Origin: Oscillospiraceae bacterium
Lineage (GTDB): Bacteria; Bacillota; Clostridia; Oscillospirales; Acutalibacteraceae
Length of the DNA: 64,000 nt
Assembly: GCA_031261445.1 (NCBI GenBank)
Contig: JAISJQ010000053.1
Span: forward strand, 1-64,000
Direction: 5' to 3'
Below are positions 8,041 to 16,563 of this stretch, piece after piece. Position 1 is the first letter of the stretch, and each line of letters opens with the position of its first letter. The position numbers were made by a program, and so were the translations under genes. The notes under the pieces are model-generated. The model searched no databases, had not been told where the DNA came from, and worked only from the letters and a program-made list of their open reading frames with translations.

Positions 8041-9558
8041 TCATTGCGTTCTCGCCAGCCACAGCTCTTCTGTCGGCAGGCCTGTGACTTCTTGGAGGGC
8101 TGTGCGCTCTTCAGGGGAGAGCACGGCGACGCCTTCGCTGCGTTTTTGCGCGACTTTGGTTTGGATCATCGCCAGCCGCTCGGCGCTCAGCGGCCAGCGG
8201 CGCGAGAAGGCCCACATGGCCACGCCGCAGAGCACGGGGATGACGGCATAGAGGATCTTCACGCTCATCAGCGGCAGACCTGCGCCGAGCGCCGGCGTGG
8301 CGTTCTCTTCGCTCAGGCCAAATGCGCCCAGCAGTGCACCGCTCAGCAGGAACGCCAGTCCCTGCGCCAACTGCCGCCCTAGGTTCAGCAGTCCGGCCAT
8401 GCTGCCCTCCAGCTGCTTGCCAGAGATCGCCTCTTCCACATCCGGCAGATCCGGCAGAAGACAGCTGGGGATAAAGCTGATGCAGCTCGCGCCAAAGCCC
8501 GACATCGCCAGTGCCACAAAAAAGAACCACAGCGGCGTGCTTTTGGTGATGAACAAAAACAGCAGATTGCCGACGATGTGAAACGGAAAGTTGAGCTTGA
8601 AGGGCGCGTGTTTGCCGCCTTTGGTCATGAGCAGTGTGCTGGTGAAAAAGCTCATCACTTCCCACGCGCCTTCCCAATTGACGGCCAAAAAGACCAGCGA
8701 GAACGTCACGCCGGCGATGGGTATTTTGAAGTTGAGGTTGTTAAACACCAGCAGGATGAAGATGATCTGCACCGCCGTGCAGCAGTAGCTGACGAACGAC
8801 CCGGCGATGTTCAAAAACAGCGTGCGGCGATAGATTCGCGAGCGCAGCAGGCGACCATATTGCCGAAAAACGCCGCTGAAACTGACGCTCTCGGGCACGA
8901 ACAATTTGGCTTTTTCTTTTGAGCCCAAAAACGTGATGAGCGGCGCGGCGGCGAAAATCAGCCCCAACACCGTGCCCATGCGGGAGAAGTTGGGGATTTG
9001 CGTGGTGTAGTCCGCCGTTTCTTTGATGGTGACCATGGCCTCGAACACCCAGACGGACAGGGCGTTGGTCATACCCGCCAACAGGGAGCGCAGGACGGAA
9101 TAGCTGGCACGCGCGTCGTAGCTCTCGATCATGCGCGGGAGCAGCGCTTCGTAGGGCACAGTGCCCACGCTGGCCGCCGTGCTGAAGAGAATGCTCGCGA
9201 AAAGAAAATACGCGAAACGCCCGGCCGTGCTCTGGATGCCCCAGTGATTCCAGAGCATGATGTAGGCCACGAACACGGGGAGCACGCTGGCGAGCAGCCA
9301 CGGGCGGCACGCACCCCAGCGCGTTTTGGTGCGATCCACCGCCACGCCCAGCACGGGGTCAATGATGCCGTCCCAGACTTTGGAGATGCCCGTGACCAAA
9401 CCGGCCAAGAGCGGGGGCAGCTGCATGGCGAAAATCAGGAAATTGAGGTAATAGAGTGAGGTGATCATCTGGCTGCCGCCGCCGAGCATATTGCCCGCCG
9501 CGTAGCTCAGCAAGCGACCGCCTTCGCCGATTTTTTCTTTAAGCGCAAGCCGTTTCAT
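8041..9558 (-). CDS. GPH-family sugar:cation symporter (MFS)
   Basis: A 505-residue membrane protein with about twelve hydrophobic segments and features of the glycoside-pentoside-hexuronide:cation symporters: LSYAAGNMLGGG at the first helix and GISKVWDGIIDPVLGVAVDRTKTRWGACRPW in the loop after helix 2, including the conserved DP and RP. It should import a glycoside or oligosaccharide with Na+ or H+. I chose the ATG at 9558 (MKRLALKEKIGEGG), which has a GGAGA ribosome site; the frame stays open upstream only through repeat sequence. The stop TGA lies inside a CAATGAACAATG repeat word. A link to the mannosylglucose phosphorylase at 25.3 kb is possible but unproven. Confidence 0.9.
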   Translation of the reverse strand: MKRLALKEKIGEGGRLLSYAAGNMLGGGSQMITSLYYLNFLIFAMQLPPLLAGLVTGISKVWDGIIDPVLGVAVDRTKTRWGACRPWLLASVLPVFVAYIMLWNHWGIQSTAGRFAYFLFASILFSTAASVGTVPYEALLPRMIESYDARASYSVLRSLLAGMTNALSVWVFEAMVTIKETADYTTQIPNFSRMGTVLGLIFAAAPLITFLGSKEKAKLFVPESVSFSGVFRQYGRLLRSRIYRRTLFLNIAGSFVSYCCTAVQIIFILLVFNNLNFKIPIAGVTFSLVFLAVNWEGAWEVMSFFTSTLLMTKGGKHAPFKLNFPFHIVGNLLFLFITKSTPLWFFFVALAMSGFGASCISFIPSCLLPDLPDVEEAISGKQLEGSMAGLLNLGRQLAQGLAFLLSGALLGAFGLSEENATPALGAGLPLMSVKILYAVIPVLCGVAMWAFSRRWPLSAERLAMIQTKVAQKRSEGVAVLSPEERTALQEVTGLPTEELWLARTQ

Positions 9559-9589
9559 CCGTTTTCTCCGTTTTCGTTGACTGTATTCA

Positions 9590-9810
9590 TTTGTAGGGGC
9601 GGCAACCTGCCGCCCGCGGTTGAGAAGGCAGATGTCAGAAGGCAGAGGACAGATTTTTAAGCGCAATTCTGCCCTCTGTCTTCTGATTTCTGCCCTCTGC
9701 TAGAGCAATGCGCGCCCCTACAGATTGCCACAGGCGGCAGGTTGCCGCCCCTACCCGCACACCCCATAATCTCAACACCTATTCACTATTCACTATTACT
9801 TATTACCTAA
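9590..9810. repeat. Intergenic repeat cluster (families A, B, F)
   Basis: Family A hairpin at 9593-9620, a family B purine/pyrimidine hairpin at about 9624-9702, another family A copy near 9715-9755, and family F CACTATTCACTATTACT words near 9780-9806. Confidence 0.8.
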
Positions 9811-9818
9811 AAATTGAA

Positions 9819-9929
9819 TCACACTGGGTTTTGCAGTGCCTTGAACACCAGCACGCTGATAAAAATGGCGACCGCCCACAAAAGTGCATAGAGCACCAAG
9901 CTCAGCGGACTGTTTCGCTTTTCCTCCAT
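9819..9929 (-). CDS. Small single-span membrane protein (36 residues)
   Basis: An ATG at 9929 preceded by GGAGG begins a 36-residue protein, MEEKRNSPLSLVLYALLWAV and onward, ending at a TGA at 9819. It has a charged N-terminus and one hydrophobic segment of about 20 residues. A promoter (TTGACA, 18-base spacer, TACAAT) lies upstream on the same strand. Ribosome site, promoter and hydrophobic profile support a real small gene. Function unknown. Confidence 0.65.
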   Translation of the reverse strand: MEEKRNSPLSLVLYALLWAVAIFISVLVFKALQNPV

Positions 9930-9975
9930 GGTTTCCTCCCACACGCCAGAATCTTTGCATACTAATCATATATGT

Positions 9976-10005
9976 ATTGTAGCATATATGTGTGCGCTCT
10001 GTCAA
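9976..10005 (-). promoter_or_regulatory. Promoter of the 36-residue membrane protein
   Basis: Minus-strand TTGACA (10005-10000), 18-base spacer and TACAAT (9981-9976), divergent from the ugd promoter at 10036-10064. Confidence 0.7.
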
Positions 10006-10035
10006 GAGAAAAACGCGCACGCGGAAAAAATCCAC

Positions 10036-10064
10036 TTGTAATTTGCCAAAATTTGTGTTATACT
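10036..10064 (+). promoter_or_regulatory. Promoter of the polysaccharide gene cluster
   Basis: TTGTAA (10036-10041), a 17-base spacer and TATACT (10059-10064), 43 bases before the UDP-glucose dehydrogenase start. Confidence 0.75.
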
Positions 10065-10106
10065 ATGAAAAGCGTTTTGCTGTCGATGGGACAAAGGGGA
10101 GAGAAT

Positions 10107-11423
10107 ATGAAACTATTGATCATCGGGACGGGCTATGTGGGACTGTCCGCGGCCGTGGCGTTTGCCCATTTTGGGCACGCGGTCAGTTGCGTGGATGTGG
10201 ACGAGGCGAAAATCCGCACACTGCAGAGCGGCAAATGCACCATCTACGAAGACGGTATGCAAGAATACATGGACAAGCACAAGGAGAACCTCTCTTTTTC
10301 TACTGTAAAGGCGTTGAGCTTTACACAGTATGACGTGATTGTCATCGCCGTGGGCACGCCCGAAAAAGCCGACGGCTCGGCCAACGAGAGCTACGTGGAA
10401 GAATCCATCGCGTGGATCATCGAGCACATCAACCGCGACTGCGTGGTGATTCTCAAGTCCACCGTGCCCATCGGGACGAACGACAAATATCAAGCCATTT
10501 TTGACGAGAAATCGCCCGAAGGCGTGCACGTCAGCGTGGTCTCGAACCCGGAATTCTTGTCCCAAGGCACGGCACTCAATGACCTGCTCCACGGCGCACG
10601 CATCGTTGTGGGGACGCAGGACGACTACGGCAAACACGTCATGCAAGAGCTGTACGCGCCGTTCGAGCAACCCATCGTGTTCACCGACCGCCGTTCGGCG
10701 GAGATGATCAAATACGCCTCCAACGACTTTTTGGCGCTGAAGATTTCGTACATCAACGAGATTGCGAACCTCTGCGAGGCCATCGGTGCGCGCATTGAGG
10801 ATGTCGCCCTGGGCATGGGGCTCGATCCGCGCATCGGCGACAAATTCCTGCACGCGGGCATCGGCTATGGCGGCTCGTGCTTTCCCAAAGACACCAAGGC
10901 CTTGCGCTATCTGAGCCTGACGAATGACGTGGAGCTCAAGACGGTGTCGGCCGCCATTGAGGTGAACGAAGAGCAACGTTTGTTGATGCTCAAAAAAGCG
11001 AAAAAGTACGTGCCCAGCTTTGCGGGCTTGACCGTGGCAGTGTTGGGGCTGGCCTTCAAGCCCGGCACGGACGACCTGCGCGACGCACCATCGCTGACTC
11101 TGGTGCCGCGTTTGCTGGAGGCGGGCGCGACGGTCAAGGCGTGGGATCCCTGCGCGGTCGGGCACTTTGCGCGTCGCTTCGCGGAGGCGACCATCGCCTA
11201 CTGTGACACGCCGGAAGAAACGCTGCAAGATGCCGATTTGTGCCTAATCCTGACCGAATGGCCGCAGGTTGTGCACATGGATCTGGACGCCTACCGCGCG
11301 ATGAAAACGCCCATCATCATCGACGGGCGCAACTGCTACCGCCTCGAGGACGTGCAGGACAAGCCCGTTGTTTATGAGAGCATTGGGCGCGAAAAAGGGG
11401 GGGCACTGCCGTGGAATGTGTAA
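10107..11423 (+). CDS. ugd: UDP-glucose 6-dehydrogenase
   Basis: Oxidises UDP-glucose to UDP-glucuronate with NAD+, supplying acidic sugar for capsule or exopolysaccharide. The 438-residue protein has the N-terminal nucleotide fold (IIGTGYVGL, residues 5-13), the GTPEKADGSAN loop, and the active-site Cys258 in GGSCFPKD, followed by the C-terminal UDP-binding domain (VLGLAFKPGTDDLRDAPS). The ATG at 10107 follows AAAGGGGAGA and fits the family start; the frame extends further upstream without homology. The last 13 bases overlap the GTG start of the next gene, so the two are translationally coupled at the head of the cluster. Confidence 0.95.
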   Translation: MKLLIIGTGYVGLSAAVAFAHFGHAVSCVDVDEAKIRTLQSGKCTIYEDGMQEYMDKHKENLSFSTVKALSFTQYDVIVIAVGTPEKADGSANESYVEESIAWIIEHINRDCVVILKSTVPIGTNDKYQAIFDEKSPEGVHVSVVSNPEFLSQGTALNDLLHGARIVVGTQDDYGKHVMQELYAPFEQPIVFTDRRSAEMIKYASNDFLALKISYINEIANLCEAIGARIEDVALGMGLDPRIGDKFLHAGIGYGGSCFPKDTKALRYLSLTNDVELKTVSAAIEVNEEQRLLMLKKAKKYVPSFAGLTVAVLGLAFKPGTDDLRDAPSLTLVPRLLEAGATVKAWDPCAVGHFARRFAEATIAYCDTPEETLQDADLCLILTEWPQVVHMDLDAYRAMKTPIIIDGRNCYRLEDVQDKPVVYESIGREKGGALPWNV

Positions 11424-12265
11424 AAAATAACGATGATATACAACGGCTGAAAAATAACCGCATCATCGGCGATATAGTGCTTGGCCACAATGCGGAGATT
11501 GTTTTTGAAGGGTTTAATAATGTTTTTGCTGTCAAACTAGGCTGCAAGCTACTCGTTGAGAATGTCAAAATTAAGTTTTTTGGCGATAATGGCGTTGCCT
11601 TTATCGCCAACAACCATCTGCGAAACGCGCAAGTGTGTATTTACCACAGCAGCTGGTTTTATTACGGCTATAATGGCTTCTTAAATGGTTCGTGCCAAGA
11701 CGGGACGCAGGTATTCGTTGACGAAGGCAAAGGCATATTCATTGGCGACAATCACCGTTTTTCAGAACGTATACAAATTCGCACAAGCGATATGCATCCA
11801 TTTTATGATATCACCTCACGCAAGCGCTTGAACGGAGCACAATCCGTTTTTATTGGTGATGGCGTGTGGTTGGGGCACGGGTGCACAATTCTTAAAAACA
11901 CCCGCATTGGCTCTGGTGCTATCATTGGCACGCAAGCTGTTGTTGCATCCAAAACAATTCCCTCCAATACGATTTGGGCAGGCAATCCCGCAAAGCAAGT
12001 AAGAGAAAATGTAACTTGGGGAGATGCGGGGGCAAAGTTTTTTTCGTCTATGTTTGACCAAGAGCGCAGTGCCCAAGCCGAAATTCTTCCTGCTAGTGTC
12101 GATATGCGCTCTTATACCAAGGATCAAAGCACAATCAGCACTGCGCAGTTTGAAAGCGAAATTGCCTTGCGGCAAACTGCAATGGAACGCGTGGATTTTT
12201 TGACCGTTGTCAGTGAAAAGAAAACACAAAACAGATTCTTTATTGCCCAGGAGGTTGACATTTAA
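11411..12265 (+). CDS. Hexapeptide-repeat acyltransferase (LbH fold)
   Basis: A 284-residue protein with a left-handed beta-helix domain at about residues 145-200: FIGDGVWLGHGCTILKNTRI and then GSGAIIGTQAVVASKTIP, ending in the usual IWAGNPAKQVRE. The His in WLGHGC is the likely catalytic base. By family it transfers acetyl or another acyl group to a sugar. A longer N-terminal part carries looser strand repeats (about 20-110). GTG at 11411 overlaps the end of ugd, and the stop overlaps the next ATG (TAATG), so the genes are coupled. It is visibly more AT-rich than its neighbours, which suggests separate acquisition. Substrate unknown. Confidence 0.85.
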   Translation: MECVKNNDDIQRLKNNRIIGDIVLGHNAEIVFEGFNNVFAVKLGCKLLVENVKIKFFGDNGVAFIANNHLRNAQVCIYHSSWFYYGYNGFLNGSCQDGTQVFVDEGKGIFIGDNHRFSERIQIRTSDMHPFYDITSRKRLNGAQSVFIGDGVWLGHGCTILKNTRIGSGAIIGTQAVVASKTIPSNTIWAGNPAKQVRENVTWGDAGAKFFSSMFDQERSAQAEILPASVDMRSYTKDQSTISTAQFESEIALRQTAMERVDFLTVVSEKKTQNRFFIAQEVDI

Positions 12266-15200
12266 TGGTTATTCAACCCAAAGTTTCGGTCGGCGTGACG
12301 TTTTATAACAACGAGGCGTATGTTCGGCAATGTCTTGAATCGCTTGTGCATCAGACCTTGCAGGACATTGAGATTGTTGTGGTCAACGATTGCTCCCCCG
12401 ATAACGGTCTGGCGATTATCCAAGAATACGCCGCACGCGATGCGCGCATCAAGGTGATTGATTTGCCGCAAAACGGCGGCTTTGCGCACGCCATCAATAC
12501 CACGATTAAACACGCCACAGGCGAATACTGGATTCAGTGCGATTCAGACGACTATGTTGCCCCGGACATGTACGAAATCCTCTACAACCGCGCCAAAGAA
12601 AACGACTTGGACTACGTGTGCTGCTGCGCCTACAACTTCATGGGTAGCGGCGAGGATGTGGTGCAAAAACCGTATCAATTCGGCACGTTAGATCTTTATG
12701 ATCGCGTATGCACAGACGAAGATTTCAAAAACGATCCGATAAAGTACGGTACTTGGTTCAGTTTGTGGTCCAGCATGTTTAAGCGCGACTTCCTGAACGA
12801 CCATGCCATTCGTATGCATGAAAACGTGCGCTCCTGCACGGACAATGCGTTCTTTCTGTTGACGCGCGTTTACGCAAAACGCGCCATGTTCCTGCAGGAT
12901 AAGTTGTATTTTCGCCGCTTTGACAACACCAATTCCATGGTGCATAAAATCGACAGTTTGGCCAATGACATGCGCATGGATAGCGAACTTTTGCGCGAGC
13001 GATTGATTGAGGAAGGCATATTTGAAGAGAACGCCCTATTCTATATGCACCGAAAATACATGAATTTGTTGAATTTCATTCTCAATAACACACCCATCGA
13101 GCACCTCCGTGAGACACTGGTAGAAATCAGAGCGCAGGCCGTGGCAGACCATGTCTATGTGACAGATCCTCGCTTTTTCTATCGCCATGAACTGCGCCTG
13201 TTGCTCCGTGACATAGATCAGTTTTATCGCAACTATATGGACAACCGCTATGCGCTGTCTGTTGTTCTGCCCGTGTACGATGATGCCGAAAACCTCGCCG
13301 CATCGCTGGAACGGTTGACCCATCAAGCCATCCACAGTGCGGAATTCTTGCTCGTCAATTACGCAAACGACGCGCGTATCACTGCCTTGCTTGCGCGATT
13401 CGCGAGCTTTGACATGCGCTTCAGGATTGTCGACCCCCAAGAGGCGGCAGAGCTACAAGATGTCGTTGCGGCCAGCGCATACGGCAAGTATCTGGCAGAA
13501 TTTTCTGCGCTGGATTTATCCACCGAAACGGCACTGGTAGAGCTCCTGCGCACGGCACGGGCGGAGAAATACGGCGAAAACACTTCTGGCCTGCGCATCA
13601 ATCCCGCACGCATGTTGCAGATACAGGCCGTGTATGCGGCGGATGAAAACGTTGCGTTCGCTTTGTCTGCCTCCATCATCTCTATGCTGGAAAACGCCAA
13701 AAAAGAGACGTTCTATGACATTACGGTGCTTGTGCCCGAAGTTTTTCAACACGCCACAAGAGCCAAAATCGTTTCTATACAAGAAGGCTACACAAACGTG
13801 CGCATTCGCTTTTTGGAGGTGTCCGACGAGCACTTTGGCGAAATCTTAATCAACACGGAGCACCTCTCTAAGGTCTGCTTCTATCGTTTGCTGATTCCCA
13901 ATATGCTGCCCGATGCCGAGCGGTGCATTTATTTGGACTGCGACACCTTAGTGCTACAGGATTTGTCTGCGCTCTACAACACCCCTTTCAACGACAATTT
14001 GTTGGCGGGAGTGAAGACTGCGTCCTACTTCTATCCGAAGGAATGGCAAGAGAGCAAGCGGGAGGAACTGGGCATTGAGATAGACACGTATATCAACAGT
14101 GGGCTGTTGTTGATGAATCTTGCCGCCATGCGCGAGGTTTCGTTGCCCCAAAAATGCATTGCGCTGGCAAAAATGAATTTCCGCTCCGAAGATCAGGACG
14201 TCCTGAACGTGGCTTGCCATGGGCGGATTCTCAATATTCCGCTGAAATTCAACGCCATGACTAAGCTTGCCTCTCCCTTGGGCATCGAAAAATGGAAAGC
14301 CGAAAAAGTCTATGCAAAGGTCGAACTGGACGAGGCGATTGAAGCGCCCGTTATACAGCACTTCACCAACGCCGTGAAACCTTGGACGAACTTTGAGCTT
14401 TGGAACGCCGATCTGTGGTTTAGCTACGCGATCAAATCCCCGCTGTTTAATGCGGACGACTATCCGCTCTATCCAGTGTATCAAGTCTTCCGCGAATTGA
14501 CCGCATTTGAGGAAAGCACCGATTTCTCCGTCCCCCACCCCTTGCCGGATAACCACCGCGATCTGAGCGAGAGCTACAAGCTCTCCATCATCATGCCCAA
14601 CTTCAATATGGCCGAAACCGTCTGCGAAAGCTTAAGAAGTGTGCTCACCAATGCCGCCTTCCTGGGCAATGTAGAATTGCTCATTGTGGACGACGGCTCG
14701 GAAGACAATTCGCTGAATATCGTCTGCGCTTACGCAGAGCGCTTTCCATTCATCAAAGTCTATGCGCAAACGAATCAAGGCAGCGGCAAGGCACGCAACC
14801 TGGCTCTGTCAAAGGCGCGGGGCGAATTTGTGGCGTTTATGGACAGCGACGATTATTATCCCACATACGACACACTGGCCAAACTCTACACTACAGCCAA
14901 AGAAAAAGATGTGTTGGTCTGTGGTGGATCTTTTGCCAATTTGCGTGCCAATGGCTTTCTGTTCACCGACTATGTGTTTCCCCTCCACGGCTACAAATTC
15001 GACGAGAGCGGCTACGTGGATTTTGCGGATTACCAGTTTGATTTCAGCTACCAACGCTTCATCTTCCAGCGTCAGATGCTCTTGGAACACCAAATCGACT
15101 TCCCAGACTATCTGCGCTATCAGGATGTGCCGTTCTTTGTCAACGCGATGATCGCCGCAGAGCGGTTCTACGCGCTGAAGGACGTAACCTATGTCTATCG

Positions 15201-15564
15201 CTGGGGGCACAAGACCATCAACTGGACAGAGCGCAAGACGATCGACCTGTTGCGCGGCATCTCAAGCGTCCTGCAAATTGCGCACCAGCACGGTCACCGC
15301 GACTTGTATCATCTGACGTTTTTGCGCTATCGGGATTATCTGCGCAAAGGGGTTTTCCTAGAGGCACTCACCCAAAACGAGCGACCCCACCAAATCCTCG
15401 CGGCGTTGTTGCGCTTCACGCATCGCTTGGATCGAGAAATATTGGCGGAATACGACATCGCACCCGATGAGATTTCCATCAAAGCTCTCATCGATTCCCT
15501 GTACCCCTATATGGACGTTGGCGTCCTACTCAAAGAACTACAAGGAGGACAATCCCATGTTTAA
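12265..15564 (+). CDS. Multi-module glycosyltransferase (GT2 – GT2-like remnant – GT8 – GT2)
   Basis: A 1099-residue protein that probably builds repeat units of a surface polysaccharide in the cytoplasm. Module 1 (about 1-300) is a GT2 domain with VSVGVTFYNNEAYV, VVVNDCSPDNG and CDSDDYV. About 325-410 starts like another GT2 (LSVVLPVYDDAENLAASLE) but has no nucleotide-sugar DxD or acidic loop, so it looks like a degenerate copy. Module 3 (about 455-740) is GT8-like, with the metal-binding DCD at residues 558-560 in IYLDCDTLVLQDL and an HFTNAVKPW motif. Module 4 (about 772-1095) is GT2 with KLSIIMPNFNMAETV, LLIVDDGSEDNS and MDSDDYYP. The ATG follows CAGGAGG and overlaps the previous stop. Donors and acceptors are unknown. 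Confidence 0.9.
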   Translation: MVIQPKVSVGVTFYNNEAYVRQCLESLVHQTLQDIEIVVVNDCSPDNGLAIIQEYAARDARIKVIDLPQNGGFAHAINTTIKHATGEYWIQCDSDDYVAPDMYEILYNRAKENDLDYVCCCAYNFMGSGEDVVQKPYQFGTLDLYDRVCTDEDFKNDPIKYGTWFSLWSSMFKRDFLNDHAIRMHENVRSCTDNAFFLLTRVYAKRAMFLQDKLYFRRFDNTNSMVHKIDSLANDMRMDSELLRERLIEEGIFEENALFYMHRKYMNLLNFILNNTPIEHLRETLVEIRAQAVADHVYVTDPRFFYRHELRLLLRDIDQFYRNYMDNRYALSVVLPVYDDAENLAASLERLTHQAIHSAEFLLVNYANDARITALLARFASFDMRFRIVDPQEAAELQDVVAASAYGKYLAEFSALDLSTETALVELLRTARAEKYGENTSGLRINPARMLQIQAVYAADENVAFALSASIISMLENAKKETFYDITVLVPEVFQHATRAKIVSIQEGYTNVRIRFLEVSDEHFGEILINTEHLSKVCFYRLLIPNMLPDAERCIYLDCDTLVLQDLSALYNTPFNDNLLAGVKTASYFYPKEWQESKREELGIEIDTYINSGLLLMNLAAMREVSLPQKCIALAKMNFRSEDQDVLNVACHGRILNIPLKFNAMTKLASPLGIEKWKAEKVYAKVELDEAIEAPVIQHFTNAVKPWTNFELWNADLWFSYAIKSPLFNADDYPLYPVYQVFRELTAFEESTDFSVPHPLPDNHRDLSESYKLSIIMPNFNMAETVCESLRSVLTNAAFLGNVELLIVDDGSEDNSLNIVCAYAERFPFIKVYAQTNQGSGKARNLALSKARGEFVAFMDSDDYYPTYDTLAKLYTTAKEKDVLVCGGSFANLRANGFLFTDYVFPLHGYKFDESGYVDFADYQFDFSYQRFIFQRQMLLEHQIDFPDYLRYQDVPFFVNAMIAAERFYALKDVTYVYRWGHKTINWTERKTIDLLRGISSVLQIAHQHGHRDLYHLTFLRYRDYLRKGVFLEALTQNERPHQILAALLRFTHRLDREILAEYDIAPDEISIKALIDSLYPYMDVGVLLKELQGGQSHV

Positions 15565-16228
15565 GAAAAACCACACACCCGAATCCCAAGCGCACGATGC
15601 CTTGTCGGCAGACGTGCTACAGGCGGCGCAAATTGCGCAGTTGGAACAGAGACTCGAGGCCTTTGAGGCCAAATACGATGCGCTCTATTTCCTCACCTTC
15701 AACGCGATGGACGACCGCGCGATCGGTGCGCTGCTCAGAGCGGAAAATGACTACGCCCGCTGGTTTGAACTGCTCAAGTTTGCCGCACACCGTTTTCTGG
15801 TGGTCTTCACCGTGAAGGACACGCCGGGCGACCATGTGCCCGCACCGATTATGCGCAATCTTTTCGACGCCGGCTTCACCCAATTCCGCACCGCGCTGTG
15901 GCGCACCTACGTGGGCATTGTCAGCTGCGGCAACACCATCGCGCAGGAGGCAAACGACAACGAAGTGCGCAGCGACTATGTCTACACCTCGCTCGATGGC
16001 CGCTTCATCATCGACGCCACCAGCCAAGCTTGGCGCAACGGCAACTGCGGCGACATCATCATCAACGAGGAAAATTGCGCGGCCAATGGGCGCGGGATCA
16101 ACATTGTTGTGTACGACGTGGAAAAATATCAAGTCGTGGATTCCATTGCGGCCGACTTCCACGAGCTGGATAAATTCCAATTCCGCCATCGCAGCTTCTT
16201 CTACGAAGACAAGCCAACGGCGGAATAA
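15557..16228 (+). CDS. ILEI/FAM3-like domain protein of the glycosyltransferase cluster
   Basis: A 223-residue protein with no signal peptide. Residues 20-45 are a coiled-coil-like helix (LQAAQIAQLEQRLEAFEAKY). From about residue 75 the sequence resembles the ILEI (interleukin-like EMT inducer/PANDER, POMGnT1 stem) domain: FLVVFTVKDTPGDHV, an ALWRTYVGIVSCGN strand, and NGRGINIVVYDVEKYQVVDS. The half that is N-terminal in animal FAM3 proteins comes second here, so the domain appears permuted. Related bacterial proteins accompany glycosyltransferases, and the POMGnT1 stem binds carbohydrate, so a sugar-binding accessory role is likely but inferred. The ATG at 15557 follows CAAGGAGG; the gap to the glycosyltransferase stop is slightly negative, so the genes are coupled. 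Confidence 0.75.
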   Translation: MFKKNHTPESQAHDALSADVLQAAQIAQLEQRLEAFEAKYDALYFLTFNAMDDRAIGALLRAENDYARWFELLKFAAHRFLVVFTVKDTPGDHVPAPIMRNLFDAGFTQFRTALWRTYVGIVSCGNTIAQEANDNEVRSDYVYTSLDGRFIIDATSQAWRNGNCGDIIINEENCAANGRGINIVVYDVEKYQVVDSIAADFHELDKFQFRHRSFFYEDKPTAE

Positions 16229-16251
16229 GCCGCGTTTCACACATCGGGGTG

Positions 16252-16292
16252 CGCACTGTGCGTCCGCTGTTCTCCAGCGGGCGCACGGTGCG
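16252..16292. repeat. GC-rich hairpin at the end of the polysaccharide cluster
   Basis: Arms 16252-16269 and 16275-16292 (18 bp with G·U pairs, loop TTCTC), related to family A. It lies 23 bases after the ILEI-gene stop and may act as a terminator or mRNA 3'-end stabiliser, though no T-run follows. Confidence 0.6.
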
Positions 16293-16302
16293 TAGCTACA
16301 AA

Positions 16303-16402
16303 TCTAGATTCTAGATATTAGATGTTAGATGCTAGATTCTGCGTCAAGACCTGTTTTCTCAAACAACACAAAACGTCTAGTGCAAAAATCTAATATCTAG
16401 CA
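16303..16402. repeat. Family C repeat cluster (CTAGAT words)
   Basis: Degenerate tandem words such as CTAGATTCTAGATATTAGAT and AATCTAATATCTAG fill the gap between the polysaccharide cluster and the oatA promoter. Confidence 0.75.
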
Positions 16403-16413
16403 GCGCAAGGTTC

Positions 16414-16442
16414 TTGCGCTTTGCGCCGATTTTTGTTATAAT
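16414..16442 (+). promoter_or_regulatory. Promoter of the OatA-like gene
   Basis: TTGCGC (16414-16419), a 17-base spacer and TATAAT (16437-16442). A leader of about 115 bases precedes the ATG at 16564. Confidence 0.75.
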
Positions 16443-16563
16443 ATATGTGGGTTTATCACGATGGGAGAAAAAGGACGAGCTGGGCATATTCTACGCGCAA
16501 AAGACAGCTTTTTCAACAAACGCATGACCCTTTACAAATGTATACCGTCAAGGAAGCACAACC

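Noticed and set aside
9992..10333. A 113-codon plus-strand frame overlapping the start of ugd
   Set aside because: It crosses the promoter and ribosome site of ugd and has no homology; ugd in the other frame is certain.
10113..11228. A 371-codon minus-strand open frame within ugd
   Set aside because: Shadow of a clear UDP-glucose dehydrogenase; no start signal or domain.
16303..16402. CTAGAT words as an insertion-sequence end or att site
   Set aside because: No transposase or integrase, no matching pair of ends around a cargo, and the same words occur in many unrelated gaps.
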